The notes beneath the pieces were generated by a model, which saw nothing but the letters and a program-made list of their open reading frames with translations, was not told the origin of the DNA and searched no databases. Source: Bacillota bacterium (GTDB lineage Bacteria > Bacillota > Clostridia > Acetivibrionales > DSM-1351). Taken from it: a DNA stretch of 64,000 bases. Below are positions 8,678 to 17,497 of the stretch, piece by piece. The stretch is from positions 37,985 through 101,984 of the forward strand of contig JAEYTP010000075.1 of NCBI GenBank assembly GCA_023433945.1, read 5' to 3'. Position 1 is the first letter of the stretch, and every line of letters starts with the position of its first letter. Made by a program: the position numbers and the translations under genes.

Positions 8678-8720
8678 AAAAAGTAACCTATTCACTTCAA
8701 CAGCGTTTAGGTTACTTTTT
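8678..8720. terminator. Bidirectional intrinsic terminator
   Basis: A 13-base inverted repeat, AAAAAGTAACCTA (8678-8690) and TAGGTTACTTTTT (8708-8720), encloses a 17-base loop and has T-runs on both strands. It ends the glmM transcript coming from the right and separates it from the glmS promoter. Confidence 0.85.
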
Positions 8721-8738
8721 TATACAACTAGATGCATA

Positions 8739-8945
8739 TATAGAGCTATATTTATAGAGTCAATGCTTAGTCCATGTTTAGAGTTCATATTAATAGAGTA
8801 TATACTAGTCCATATCTAGAGTTCATATTAATAGAGTGAATATTAATCCATATTCAGAGTTCATATTAATAGAGTGAATACTATCCATATTTAAAGTTTA
8901 TTTCAATAGAGTGAATACTTAGTCCATATTTAGTGCGATATTTAT
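8739..8945. repeat. 38-bp degenerate tandem array downstream of glmM
   Basis: Five units with a core GTTCATATTAATAGAGT begin at about 8745, 8783, 8821, 8859 and 8896, with a partial sixth near 8934. The period is 38, once 37. No reading frame or hairpin is conserved across the units. The array lies between the terminator and the 58-residue peptide gene. Confidence 0.8.
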
Positions 8946-8948
8946 AAG

Positions 8949-9125
8949 CTACATACCCTTATTCGAATTCTTTGCAATATAAATGTCCAGTGCCTTTATT
9001 CCCCTTGTTGCTAGCTTAATAAATAGTACAAAAGCAACTACTGCCATTGTAAATGCAGCAATAATGAGTATAACATTTAAAAAAACCACTGATAAAACAG
9101 GAAAAAAGTTAGTACTTACCTCCAT
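8949..9125 (-). CDS. Small single-span membrane protein (58 aa)
   Basis: ATG 9125 is preceded by GGAGGG with a four-base gap, a strong ribosome binding site. The 58 residues hold one long hydrophobic stretch (about residues 8-38, including LNVILIIAAFTMAVVAFVLF) followed by a short basic tail ending NSNKGM. The frame starts only 15 bases after the glmM stop, so it is most likely co-transcribed with glmM. I do not recognise the family. A link to the cell-wall genes is only positional. Confidence 0.65.
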   Translation of the reverse strand: MEVSTNFFPVLSVVFLNVILIIAAFTMAVVAFVLFIKLATRGIKALDIYIAKNSNKGM

Positions 9126-9140
9126 TTGACCCTCCTTATC

Positions 9141-10490
9141 TTAGGACAATCTGCCCTCAATAACCCTTACAAGTTCTTTTGCTCTTCTAGTAATGTATTC
9201 CTTGTCCTTGCCTTCAATCATCACTCTTACTAGTGGCTCAGTTCCTGAAGGTCTGATGAGTACTCGTCCCTCGCCCTGGAATTCATCCTCGAGCTCCTTA
9301 CACATTTTCTTTATGATTTCGTCTTCAAGGTATTTATATTTCTTTTCGTTAGTAACCTTAGCATTGATAAGCACCTGTGGGAGTATTTGCATTACTGAAG
9401 CGAGCTCAGATAGCTTCATACCAGAATCCTTCATTACTTTGAGAAGCTGAATGGCTGTCAATAATCCGTCTCCTGTGGTATTATGCTCTAGGAAAATAAT
9501 GTGCCCTGATTGCTCACCGCCAAGCATATAACCACTGTTTAGCATTTCCTCAAGAACATATCTATCTCCTACCTTGGTCTTTTCAATCTTGAGACCCTCG
9601 TTCTTTGCCATAATGTCCATACCCATATTGCTCATAACAGTTGCTACGATAGTGTTGTAAGGCAAAGTACCCTGCTTTTTCATATGCAGTCCAATGATAG
9701 ACATTATCTGATCACCGTCAACGATGTTCCCATTTTCATCAACTGCCAGCACTCTATCAGCATCGCCATCAAATGCAAGACCAACATCAGCCTTTACTTC
9801 CTTTACATATGCCTGTAACTGCTGCATATGAGTTGAACCACATCCGCTATTAATATTAATTCCGTCCGGTTCATTGTTTATCACACTGACCTCTGCATCC
9901 AAATCATACAAAGCCATAGGCGCTGCCTGAAAAGCTGCTCCATTCGCGCAATCAATAGCAACCTTAAGTCCCTCAAGCTTGCCATTTATTGTGCCTTTTA
10001 CAAAGTTTACATAGTCCTCTAGAGCACTTTCCTGATAAAGCTTATACCCCAGATTATGTCCAACTGGCTTAGGAAGAGCGTCTTCATCGCCCTTAATTAA
10101 TTCCTCTATCTTGTCCTCTATTTCGTCTGATAATTTATAGCCATTTGAGTTGAAGAACTTAATTCCATTGTATTCATAGGGATTGTGAGAGGCTGAAATT
10201 ACAACTCCCGCATCTGCATCATAAAGCCTAGTAAGATAAGCAACAGCAGGCGTAGGAATTACTCCTAGGCTGATTACCTGTGCTCCTACTGAGCAAATGC
10301 CTGATATAAGTGCAGCTTCTAGCATATCACCTGAAATTCTTGTATCCATTCCCACCAAAATCTTAGGGGTGTGCTTGGTTTCCCCAGTAAGCACGTACGC
10401 TCCTGCCTGACCAAGTTTATATGCTAGTTTTGGAGTAAGTTCAAGATTTGCAACACCTCTTACTCCATCAGTTCCGAATAATCTTCCCAT
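9141..10490 (-). CDS. glmM: Phosphoglucosamine mutase
   Basis: GlmM interconverts glucosamine-6-phosphate and glucosamine-1-phosphate for UDP-GlcNAc synthesis. The sequence opens MGRLFGTDGVRGVAN and has the phosphoserine loop VISASHNPYEYNG near residue 100, the metal loop AFDGDADR near 240, the substrate loop GGEQSGHI near 325 and the phosphate-binding RPSGTEPLVRVM near 415. The length of 449 is normal. GAGGAG lies upstream of the ATG. It follows cdaA, cdaR and the FAD gene on the same strand. In Firmicutes CdaA, CdaR and GlmM interact and GlmM can modulate cyclase activity, so the arrangement is functionally meaningful. Confidence 0.98.
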   Translation of the reverse strand: MGRLFGTDGVRGVANLELTPKLAYKLGQAGAYVLTGETKHTPKILVGMDTRISGDMLEAALISGICSVGAQVISLGVIPTPAVAYLTRLYDADAGVVISASHNPYEYNGIKFFNSNGYKLSDEIEDKIEELIKGDEDALPKPVGHNLGYKLYQESALEDYVNFVKGTINGKLEGLKVAIDCANGAAFQAAPMALYDLDAEVSVINNEPDGININSGCGSTHMQQLQAYVKEVKADVGLAFDGDADRVLAVDENGNIVDGDQIMSIIGLHMKKQGTLPYNTIVATVMSNMGMDIMAKNEGLKIEKTKVGDRYVLEEMLNSGYMLGGEQSGHIIFLEHNTTGDGLLTAIQLLKVMKDSGMKLSELASVMQILPQVLINAKVTNEKKYKYLEDEIIKKMCKELEDEFQGEGRVLIRPSGTEPLVRVMIEGKDKEYITRRAKELVRVIEGRLS

Positions 10491-10599
10491 TATTTTTACA
10501 ACTCCTCTTCCTTATCAAAAAATTCCCAATATTAATATATTACCATCAAAAGCGTTTCTTGAGTAGTTTTATTATTATAGCATTGTTTTACATTTATGG

Positions 10600-10775
10600 T
10601 TGTGTGTTCGCAATTGTATTCATATTTCATTCATGGTTGTGAATTCATAATTATTCTTAATAGTTGCGTTCATGCTTGTGTGTTCATAATTGTTCTTAAT
10701 AGTTGCGCTCATGCTTGTGTGTTCATAATTGTTCTTAATAGTTGCGCTCATGTCTGTGTTCATGGTTACGTGTAT
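10600..10775. repeat. 39-bp tandem array between the FAD gene and glmM
   Basis: Units with core TTCATAATTGTTCTTAATAG followed by TTGCGCTCATGCTTGTGTG begin at about 10607, 10644, 10683 and 10722. The last two are almost identical and the first is strongly decayed. The period is 39, so a spurious plus-strand frame reads a repeated VCSLLF/ACVFIIVLNS-like peptide. The array occupies the gap just upstream of glmM on the transcribed minus strand. Confidence 0.8.
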
Positions 10776-10777
10776 TA

Positions 10778-12478
10778 TCAATATTGTGGCCTGTAGGTTT
10801 TTATTATCTGTTCAGCAATTCTCAAGCCGTCAACACCAGCAGATACAATTCCCCCTGCATAGCCTGCTCCTTCTCCTGCGGGAAATATGCCTTCATAGCC
10901 TACACACTGCAATTGCTCATTTCTAGGTATTCTCACAGGTGAGGAGGTACGTGTTTCAACCCCTGTAAGCAGAGCATCTGCCATTGCAAAGCCTTTTATT
11001 TTCCTATCAAACACACTCAGAGACTGCTTCATATTATCTGTTACAAACGTAGGCAAGCATTGGTTGATATCGCTGCATTCAACCCTTCCGGTGTAGCTCG
11101 GCTTAACACTGCCTATTTTGCCCTTTTTACCCAAAATAAAATCTCCCACTGTCTGCACAGGTGCAGCACCTGAAGCACCAGCAACCATAAAGGCCTTTTT
11201 CTCCCAAATTCTCTGGAATTCTATACCTGACAAAGGATGACTATCAGGAAAGTCGTCGGTAGATACCGAAACCACCAGTGCGCTATTTGCATTATCCCTG
11301 TCACGAGCAAACTCACTCATACCATTTGTAACAATTGTATCATGCTCGGATGCTGACGCAACCACTATACCACCGGGACACATGCAGAAAGAATAAGTTG
11401 TTCTATCTCCCCTTTTGTCAAAGAGCTGATACTCTGCCGCACCTAGTCTTGGGTGCCCAGCAGCTGATCCAAACTGAGACTCATCTATCATGCCTTGAGG
11501 ATGCTCAATTCTGACTCCAATTGAAAAGGGCTTCTGCACAAAGGATATTCCCTTTTGATATAACATACTGAAAGTATCCCGCGCGCTGTGGCCTAGTGCC
11601 AGCACCAAAACCTCGCAGTCTATTTTGTTTTTACCACTACCAACAGCTCCAGATGAATTACAGCAAAATCTATCGCTGCTTTTACCACAAGAGCTCTCGC
11701 TCAAGGGTCCATGTCCACAGAGTATCTTACTTGATGAGTCCCTGTACTCAGAGGTTACTTCTATGCCAACCACTTTTCCATCCTTGATGATAATATTATC
11801 CATCCTGGTATCAAAAAGCACCTCTCCGCCCAGCCTTTCGATTTCCTTTCGCATGTTAATAATAACATCCTTGAGTATATCGGTACCGATATGGGGCTTT
11901 GCCTTGTACATTATCTCATCAGGTGCTCCAAATTTGTGGAACTCTCTTAGAATTTTTTCACAGCGTGCATCGTTTATCCTTGTTGTCAGCTTTCCATCAG
12001 AGAAGGTACCGGCTCCGCCCTCTCCAAACTGAACATTGGAATTGGGATTTAGAGCACTGCCCTGCCAAAATCCATGGATAGTGGCGCTACGCTGTTCAAC
12101 GCACTGCCCGCGCTCAATAAGGCGGGGCTTGTAGCCGTTTTGTGCTAACAGCAGTGCACAGAAAAGCCCCGCAGGGCCTGCGCCCACAACAACTGGACGG
12201 GTGCTAATGCTGATATCGCCAGGTGCCAACACCTCTGGCTTCTCGTCTTGCAAAACACGTATATCCTTGTCTTCTCTAACCTTTTTTGCATCTAATTCAA
12301 CTGAAATTGTGTATACAAAACGGATGCCAGGTTTTTTCCTGGCATCTATTGATTGCTTTACTATTTTGATATTATTTAAACTGCCCGGCTTTACATTTAG
12401 CTTTTTAGCAGCTTGTGCCTTTAGCTCATCATCAGTATAGTCAAGGCCTACATTTATGTTTGAAATCAGTAATTTCAT
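10778..12478 (-). CDS. FAD-dependent oxidoreductase (COG2509-like)
   Basis: The protein (566 aa) has an N-terminal ~85-residue domain and then a Rossmann FAD-binding motif VVGAGPAGLFCALLLAQNG near residue 100. Further typical segments are FGEGGAGTFSDGKLTTR near 150 and FPAGEGAGYAGGIVSAGVDG near the end. This matches the uncharacterised FAD-dependent dehydrogenases often found beside cdaA/glmM in clostridia; the substrate is not known. The start ATG overlaps the cdaR stop (ATGA), so translation is coupled and all three genes form one operon. A Ser/Cys-rich insert near residues 245-275 looks lineage specific. Confidence 0.85.
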   Translation of the reverse strand: MKLLISNINVGLDYTDDELKAQAAKKLNVKPGSLNNIKIVKQSIDARKKPGIRFVYTISVELDAKKVREDKDIRVLQDEKPEVLAPGDISISTRPVVVGAGPAGLFCALLLAQNGYKPRLIERGQCVEQRSATIHGFWQGSALNPNSNVQFGEGGAGTFSDGKLTTRINDARCEKILREFHKFGAPDEIMYKAKPHIGTDILKDVIINMRKEIERLGGEVLFDTRMDNIIIKDGKVVGIEVTSEYRDSSSKILCGHGPLSESSCGKSSDRFCCNSSGAVGSGKNKIDCEVLVLALGHSARDTFSMLYQKGISFVQKPFSIGVRIEHPQGMIDESQFGSAAGHPRLGAAEYQLFDKRGDRTTYSFCMCPGGIVVASASEHDTIVTNGMSEFARDRDNANSALVVSVSTDDFPDSHPLSGIEFQRIWEKKAFMVAGASGAAPVQTVGDFILGKKGKIGSVKPSYTGRVECSDINQCLPTFVTDNMKQSLSVFDRKIKGFAMADALLTGVETRTSSPVRIPRNEQLQCVGYEGIFPAGEGAGYAGGIVSAGVDGLRIAEQIIKTYRPQY

Positions 12479-13704
12479 TGATTCTCATCCCTATTAGTAC
12501 TAGATTCAGGTTTAGTTATCTTTACTTCAACTAATACCTCCTCTACACTCAGTGTAGCTGGTATTGTCATAACAAGAGGTACTTTATGTGTTCCTTCCTC
12601 CAATGTTGTTACATCAATGGATGCATTAAGAGTTTCAAGAGTAACCTTATCCAGTTCCTCTTTAATACCTTTAAGCTTTACGGTAACTGGTTGAACTATT
12701 TCATATAACAACGAGCTATCAGGTACCGTACCTGTCATCAATATATTCTCTGAAGGCAATTGGAGAATTTTCTCCTCAATCGGAGATATTTCAATAAATA
12801 CAGTAACTTCTCTTGAAGAGCTAACAAGCTTTAACCCATCAGGAACCTGCAACAACGCCTGAACAGTCATTGTACCTGTAGCATTGTCTATAGAGATTGT
12901 CTCCGTTTTAAGCTCATTTGTTCTTGCCATCAACTGAGCATCGCCTGTAATTAGTATTTTATCTGGTTTAACAGAATATTCACCTTCAACAAAATCTTTT
13001 GCTGGTTCCCCTTTTACAATAGGAACTATGCTAACAGATTTCCCAACCTCTATTTTGACTTCTGCAGTCAGCTTCTTGGCAAGGTCGGGCATTTCTTCAC
13101 CCTTCTTGTTATAAACCTTACATTCCTTTGTAACCTCAATTGACTTATTCAAATTTGTAACATCAACATATACTTTAACCGAGCCAACGTTACTTAATAC
13201 TGAATCGACAGCGGTAATAGATACTTCTTCCGGCGTTGCTGTTTTAGAAATAATCTCATACCCTGCTGCAAGCTTACCATATGTCTCTATCTGCACCATA
13301 AATGGATTCTCTTCTATCTTTGCCAAATCCAACTGAACAGTGCGTGGCTTTACCTCAATATTATTACTATTGAGCTTTTCACGACCCAAATATAATGGAG
13401 GCTCAAGTGCTATAACCTTATCCTCTACACTTTTAACCTTTGATAAATCAAGAGTAATCTCAAAGTCCGTATCCTTAATGGAATCAAGAACACTGCCTCT
13501 TTCCTTAACAGAAACAACTACATACTTTTGAATGGACTTGTTATTCAAAATCAGTCCATGTGTTTTAAGACTCTCCTCGTTGATTACTGTTAGTGGTACT
13601 GTATAATAGCTGGTTTTAACAGGATTAATAGTAAACCAGAGGAATATGGCAAACAGTATTGAAAATATTTTTATTGTTATGTCCTTTTTCAGGAATTCTT
13701 TCAC
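12475..13704 (-). CDS. cdaR: YbbR-domain regulator of CdaA
   Basis: CdaR is a membrane-anchored extracytoplasmic protein that regulates the diadenylate cyclase CdaA. One N-terminal membrane helix (about residues 10-28, IFSILFAIFLWFTI) precedes several ~80-residue YbbR repeats rich in beta strands, with PVTVKLKG- and IPATLSVEEV-like repeat ends. The start is GTG 13704, which overlaps the cdaA stop as GTGA and has AAGGGG at good distance. An upstream TTG at 13722 lies inside cdaA and is less likely. The protein has 409 residues. The next gene overlaps it by four bases. Confidence 0.93.
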   Translation of the reverse strand: MKEFLKKDITIKIFSILFAIFLWFTINPVKTSYYTVPLTVINEESLKTHGLILNNKSIQKYVVVSVKERGSVLDSIKDTDFEITLDLSKVKSVEDKVIALEPPLYLGREKLNSNNIEVKPRTVQLDLAKIEENPFMVQIETYGKLAAGYEIISKTATPEEVSITAVDSVLSNVGSVKVYVDVTNLNKSIEVTKECKVYNKKGEEMPDLAKKLTAEVKIEVGKSVSIVPIVKGEPAKDFVEGEYSVKPDKILITGDAQLMARTNELKTETISIDNATGTMTVQALLQVPDGLKLVSSSREVTVFIEISPIEEKILQLPSENILMTGTVPDSSLLYEIVQPVTVKLKGIKEELDKVTLETLNASIDVTTLEEGTHKVPLVMTIPATLSVEEVLVEVKITKPESSTNRDENQ

Positions 13705-14579
13705 TTTGATTTCCCCTTCCAAAGCGATAACTTTTTGTTTACTGGTTTCTTCTTTTCAAGAAGGTTTTTATTTAGTGCCTTTCTGAGTATGTCAGGAGTA
13801 AGGTTTCTAGATAAACCTCCATTTAAAGCAAATGATATTTTTCCTGTTTCCTCAGACACTACTACAGAAATACAGTCAGATATTTCAGATATTCCTATAG
13901 CCGCTCTATGCCTTGTTCCCAACTCTTTACTCAGATTTGGGTTGTCAGTAAGCGGGAGGAAACAAGCAGCAGATTTTAGCTTATTGTCACGCAAAATAAG
14001 AGCACCATCATGAAGAGGTGTATTTGGTGTAAATATATTGATTATCAGCTCAGCACTGACATTAGAATCTAATTTAGTTCCTGTATTAATTATCTCACCA
14101 AGCTTTGTATCTCTTTCAATTACAATTAGCGCTCCTGTCTTTGTTCTGGAAAACTCAGTAGCAGCCTTTACTATTTCTTCGATTGTAAAGGTTGTTCTAA
14201 TTGCATCATCTGGGTCATCAAACGTGAAAAAGTTCTTGAAATTACTTCTACCTAACTGTTCCAGACCTCTTCTAAGTTCCGGTTGAAAAAGTACAATAAG
14301 AGCAAACCCGGCAAGTTCTATAGTCCTATTTAATAGGTAAGCCAGCGTTCGTAACTGAAGCCATTCGCTAAGTGCTGCTATGATGAGAATAACAACAAAA
14401 CCCTTTAACAACTGCCACGCCCTTGTCTCCCTAACTAACTGAATAAGCTTATAAATAATGTATGAAACAATGCTTATATCAATTATCGATCTGGCAATTT
14501 CAAGTGGCTCCTTTAAGGGGATATAAACTGCCAAAAAATCATATAAATTTTTAAAGTTTTGTACTATTGCATCCAGCAA
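13701..14579 (-). CDS. cdaA: Diadenylate cyclase, membrane type
   Basis: CdaA makes c-di-AMP from two ATP at the inner face of the membrane. Three hydrophobic segments lie in the first ~95 residues, followed by a DisA_N/DAC domain with the catalytic DGALIL (near residue 190) and GTRHRAAIGISE (near 220). The length of 292 is slightly above the ~275 of the B. subtilis protein. The only usable start is TTG 14579, since a stop lies in frame just upstream; AAGGG is about 11 bases away. It heads the cdaA-cdaR-FAD-glmM operon. A second cyclase, disA, lies at 52722-53807. Confidence 0.96.
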   Translation of the reverse strand: MLDAIVQNFKNLYDFLAVYIPLKEPLEIARSIIDISIVSYIIYKLIQLVRETRAWQLLKGFVVILIIAALSEWLQLRTLAYLLNRTIELAGFALIVLFQPELRRGLEQLGRSNFKNFFTFDDPDDAIRTTFTIEEIVKAATEFSRTKTGALIVIERDTKLGEIINTGTKLDSNVSAELIINIFTPNTPLHDGALILRDNKLKSAACFLPLTDNPNLSKELGTRHRAAIGISEISDCISVVVSEETGKISFALNGGLSRNLTPDILRKALNKNLLEKKKPVNKKLSLWKGKSK

Positions 14580-14730
14580 ACAATTTCACGCCCTTAAATA
14601 AACAAAATAATAGATTAATAAAATAAATTAATTTAATTTTATAACAACTTTAGGTTGCATAAAATGGGTAATAATTACTAAAAATTGGTGTAGTATTGTA
14701 TTATTTTTTTATTCCTAGTGGGAATATATG

Positions 14731-14850
14731 TCAAATTCCCGTAATCAGCGAATATCCAACCAATCCTACTGAGGTCAGTAAAAATATCACTGCTATAATT
14801 AAAGCTACTATTCTAACCCATGTGCTTGTTCCACTCTGAGCCTTTTTCAT
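14731..14850 (-). CDS. Small single-span membrane protein (39 aa)
   Basis: ATG 14850 is preceded by GGGGGGAG at nine bases. The short protein begins MKKAQSGTSTWVRIVALIIA and has one membrane helix (about residues 12-35) and a tiny outside tail. It resembles the short DUF4044-like basic-then-hydrophobic proteins of Firmicutes, but I cannot confirm that. It lies upstream of cdaA on the same strand, about 150 bases away, and could be the first gene of that transcript. Confidence 0.55.
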   Translation of the reverse strand: MKKAQSGTSTWVRIVALIIAVIFLLTSVGLVGYSLITGI

Positions 14851-14955
14851 TTAAATAAACTCCCCCCATATAAAATAATAATTATCCTATATAAAAACAT
14901 TTTTTGAAGCAATCTGTTTTACATTGCATAATTTTTTCAGCCTGCCACTATCCCT

Positions 14956-16872
14956 TTATATGCCCTTTAACCATTCGGTCACATCAGCATCACTTGGCAT
15001 TCTCCAATCCCCTCTTGGAGATAAGCTTATAGAACCTACTTTAGGTCCATCAGGAAGACAGCTTCTCTTAAACTGTTGACTAAAAAACCTCTTGTAGAAA
15101 GTCTTTAGCCACTTTTCAATAACTTCTTCCGAATACTTGCCTTCAAAAGCTTTTTTTGCAAGAAATAGTATCTTTTCTGGCTTTGAGCCAAAACGAACGG
15201 TATGATATAGATAAAAATCATGAAGTTCGTATGGACCTACTATATCTTCAGTTTTTTGCTTTATAGCACCAGATTCATCCGGTGGCAGTAGTTCAGGGCT
15301 GATAGGTGTGTCCAGTACAGCCTCGAGAACCTTTCTAGTAGCATCATCAAATACATTATCGGCTGCCCACTTGACAAGATATTTTACCAAAGTTTTGGGA
15401 ACACCGGTGTTTACAGCATACATAGACATATGATCTCCATTGTATGTGCACCACCCCAAGGCCAACTCCGACAAGTCACCTGTACCAATTACAAGGCCAC
15501 CAATTTTGTTCGCAATATCCATTAAAATCTGCGTTCTTTCCCTAGCCTGCACATTTTCATAGGTTACATCATGCACGTTGGCATCATGCCCAATATCAGC
15601 AAAATGCTTAAGGCAAACCTCTTTGATATCTATAGTATAAGTTGTAACTCCCATAAGCCGCATTAGCTCGAGTGAGTTATTAAGCGTATTTGAAGTTGTT
15701 CCAAATCCAGGCATTGTGATAGCATGGATGTTCTTACGATCAATGCCAAGTCTATCGTATGCCTTTGCAATTACCAAAAGCGCAAGTGTTGAATCCAAGC
15801 CTCCCGAAATCCCTATAACACTCTTTTCAAGTCCGGTATGCTTTAATCTTTTGAATATCCCGGAGGTTTGTATATTAAATATTTCTTCACATCTTCTATC
15901 CCTTGCTTCTAAGTCTGAAGGTACAAAAGGAGTAGGGTCAATATTTCTTGAGAGATTTTCTAGCTTTTTCTCGGTCAGCATAAAAGTAACTTTTCTATAT
16001 TCTATTACTTCTCCCTCTGTAAAACCAGAGTTCTTTAGTCTCTCGCTTAGTAGTCTCTCTACATCAATTTCACAGGTAATAAGCTGCTCTTCAAAGGAAA
16101 ACCTTTGCGACTTAATAATATTAGTACCATACTCACTTATTATGGCATGCCCACCAAAAACCAAATCGGTAGTAGATTCATTTGGCCCAGAAGATGAATA
16201 TATATAAGCCGAGGCGCACCTTGCAGACTGCATGCTAACAAGGCTCTCACGGTATTCGTGCTTTCCGACAATATCGTTGCTAGCTGAAAGATTAACCAAA
16301 ACCGTTGCTCCTGCAAGCGCTTGATAGCTGCTAGGTGGAATGGGCACCCATAAGTCCTCACAAATCTCTATTCCAAAGCAAAAGGCGTCCATATTCTCTG
16401 CTTCAAAAAGCAGATCAGTTCCAAAAGGAACGACTTGTCCTAAAAGCTTTATTTCTCTCTCTATCTCATCTTTTCCAGAACTAAACCATCTCGCCTCATA
16501 AAACTCACTATAATTTGGTATGTAGCTTTTAGGAACTACACCCAAAATGCTTCCACTTTTAATTGCTGCTGCACAATTATAAAGTCTATTCCCAACAATG
16601 ATAGGAAGCCCTATAATTATAACACAATCCAGTGCTTTAGTTTCACTTAATAATATTTCCAGACCCTTTAATGCCTGTGACTGCAAACTTTTCTGCATGA
16701 AAAGGTCTGCACAGGTATAAGAAGTGATGGATAGCTCGGGGAATACCACCAACTGAGCATTATTTTCATTAGCTTGCTTTGCCATATTAACTATCTGAGC
16801 AGTGTTATATTCACAATTTGCAACCTTTAACTTAGGAACTGCAGCAGCAACCTTTATATATCCAAAATTCAT
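14956..16872 (-). CDS. nadE: Glutamine-dependent NAD+ synthetase
   Basis: This enzyme amidates nicotinic acid adenine dinucleotide to NAD+, using glutamine as ammonia source. The N-terminal ~280 residues form a nitrilase-type glutaminase with the Glu (PELSITSY), Lys (VVPKSYIPNY) and Cys (FGIEICEDLW) of the catalytic triad. The C-terminal ~300 residues form the ATP-pyrophosphatase synthetase with IGISGGLDSTLALLV. The length of 638 is that of the long two-domain type. The start is ATG 16872 with AAAGGA nine bases upstream; the ATG at 16881 touches the ribosome binding site. It appears to be monocistronic. Confidence 0.96.
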   Translation of the reverse strand: MNFGYIKVAAAVPKLKVANCEYNTAQIVNMAKQANENNAQLVVFPELSITSYTCADLFMQKSLQSQALKGLEILLSETKALDCVIIIGLPIIVGNRLYNCAAAIKSGSILGVVPKSYIPNYSEFYEARWFSSGKDEIEREIKLLGQVVPFGTDLLFEAENMDAFCFGIEICEDLWVPIPPSSYQALAGATVLVNLSASNDIVGKHEYRESLVSMQSARCASAYIYSSSGPNESTTDLVFGGHAIISEYGTNIIKSQRFSFEEQLITCEIDVERLLSERLKNSGFTEGEVIEYRKVTFMLTEKKLENLSRNIDPTPFVPSDLEARDRRCEEIFNIQTSGIFKRLKHTGLEKSVIGISGGLDSTLALLVIAKAYDRLGIDRKNIHAITMPGFGTTSNTLNNSLELMRLMGVTTYTIDIKEVCLKHFADIGHDANVHDVTYENVQARERTQILMDIANKIGGLVIGTGDLSELALGWCTYNGDHMSMYAVNTGVPKTLVKYLVKWAADNVFDDATRKVLEAVLDTPISPELLPPDESGAIKQKTEDIVGPYELHDFYLYHTVRFGSKPEKILFLAKKAFEGKYSEEVIEKWLKTFYKRFFSQQFKRSCLPDGPKVGSISLSPRGDWRMPSDADVTEWLKGI

Positions 16873-16933
16873 TATCTTCATTCCTTTCAGAAAAAGCGAA
16901 TTCAGTACCTATATTAACATAGATGCGTAACCC

Positions 16934-16976
16934 TATATAGAACGCAAGTGCTTTACAAACAACAGAAGCAAGTGCT
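16934..16976 (-). promoter_or_regulatory. Possible nadE promoter with a direct repeat
   Basis: On the minus strand TTGTTT (16957-16962), 17 bases and TATATA (16934-16939) form a weak sigma-A-like promoter. The nine-base word AGCACTTGC occurs twice, 24 bases apart (complement of 16944-16952 and 16968-16976), once in the spacer and once just upstream of the -35. It could be an operator pair, but no regulator is known from the sequence. Confidence 0.35.
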
Positions 16977-17035
16977 ATTTCACAAAATAGTTTATCACAA
17001 TAACGTTTTTTTTACACCAGATATATACAAAAAAA

Positions 17036-17061
17036 GACCATGAATATTGAAATTCACAGTC
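17036..17061 (-). terminator. Intrinsic terminator after the 59-residue gene
   Basis: On the minus strand GACTGTGAAT and ATTCATGGTC form a ten-pair stem with two G-U pairs and a six-base loop, followed by TTTTTTT. Confidence 0.8.
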
Positions 17062-17078
17062 TCTCTAATCTATATTTT

Positions 17079-17258
17079 TCATATTTTTCCGTTTAACTCC
17101 TTTAGCTCATCCAAGCTATTCTGTATTTTACTTGAATTTGTGCGTATGGCACTGTAAACATCTTCTAAGAGTGTCTCACTATGTGCAATAGTCTCATTTC
17201 CCTCATTAGCAGCAGCTATTTTTTGATACAAGCTATATAAAAATGACGCATTCTCCAT
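17079..17258 (-). CDS. Small helical protein of unknown function (59 aa)
   Basis: The ATG at 17258 has a textbook ribosome binding site, GGAGGTGA at five bases. The ATG at 17273 lies within that site and is rejected. The product is acidic and predicted helical throughout (MENASFLYSLYQKIAAANEG, then LEDVYSAIRTNSSKIQNSL), without Cys or membrane segments. It is flanked by terminators on both sides (17302-17326 and 17036-17061), so it is a separate transcript unit after valS. No family is recognised. Confidence 0.65.
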   Translation of the reverse strand: MENASFLYSLYQKIAAANEGNETIAHSETLLEDVYSAIRTNSSKIQNSLDELKELNGKI

Positions 17259-17301
17259 AAAAATCACCTCCATACTATTTTGTAAAAATCTATATAAAGA
17301 A

Positions 17302-17326
17302 AAGGAGCCCTACCTAAGAGCTCCTT
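17302..17326 (-). terminator. Intrinsic terminator after valS
   Basis: AAGGAGC (17302-17308) and GCTCCTT (17320-17326) form the stem; on the minus strand it is followed by TTCTTTATATAG. It lies about 170 bases after the valS stop. Confidence 0.7.
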
Positions 17327-17497
17327 CGCTAACTTTTACTTCTAAATTCTAACATATCAATTATAAATTTTCTATTTACTATTTGTATAATTTTGTAATT
17401 AAATCAAATGATAAAAATTGTTAAATAGTACCAAATAAAACAAGATATACAACTATTTTGACACTAATTGCTATATTTAATACTTATACTGTGCATA

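Noticed and set aside
8739..8945. CRISPR array
   Set aside because: Units are directly adjacent, degenerate, and without unique spacers or cas genes; the same applies to the other tandem arrays.
10596..10796. Repetitive plus-strand frame (ACVFIIVLNSC)
   Set aside because: It is produced by the 39-bp array and is antisense to the operon.
11596..12081. Plus-strand frames opposite the FAD gene
   Set aside because: They are shadows of a gene with clear motifs on the minus strand.
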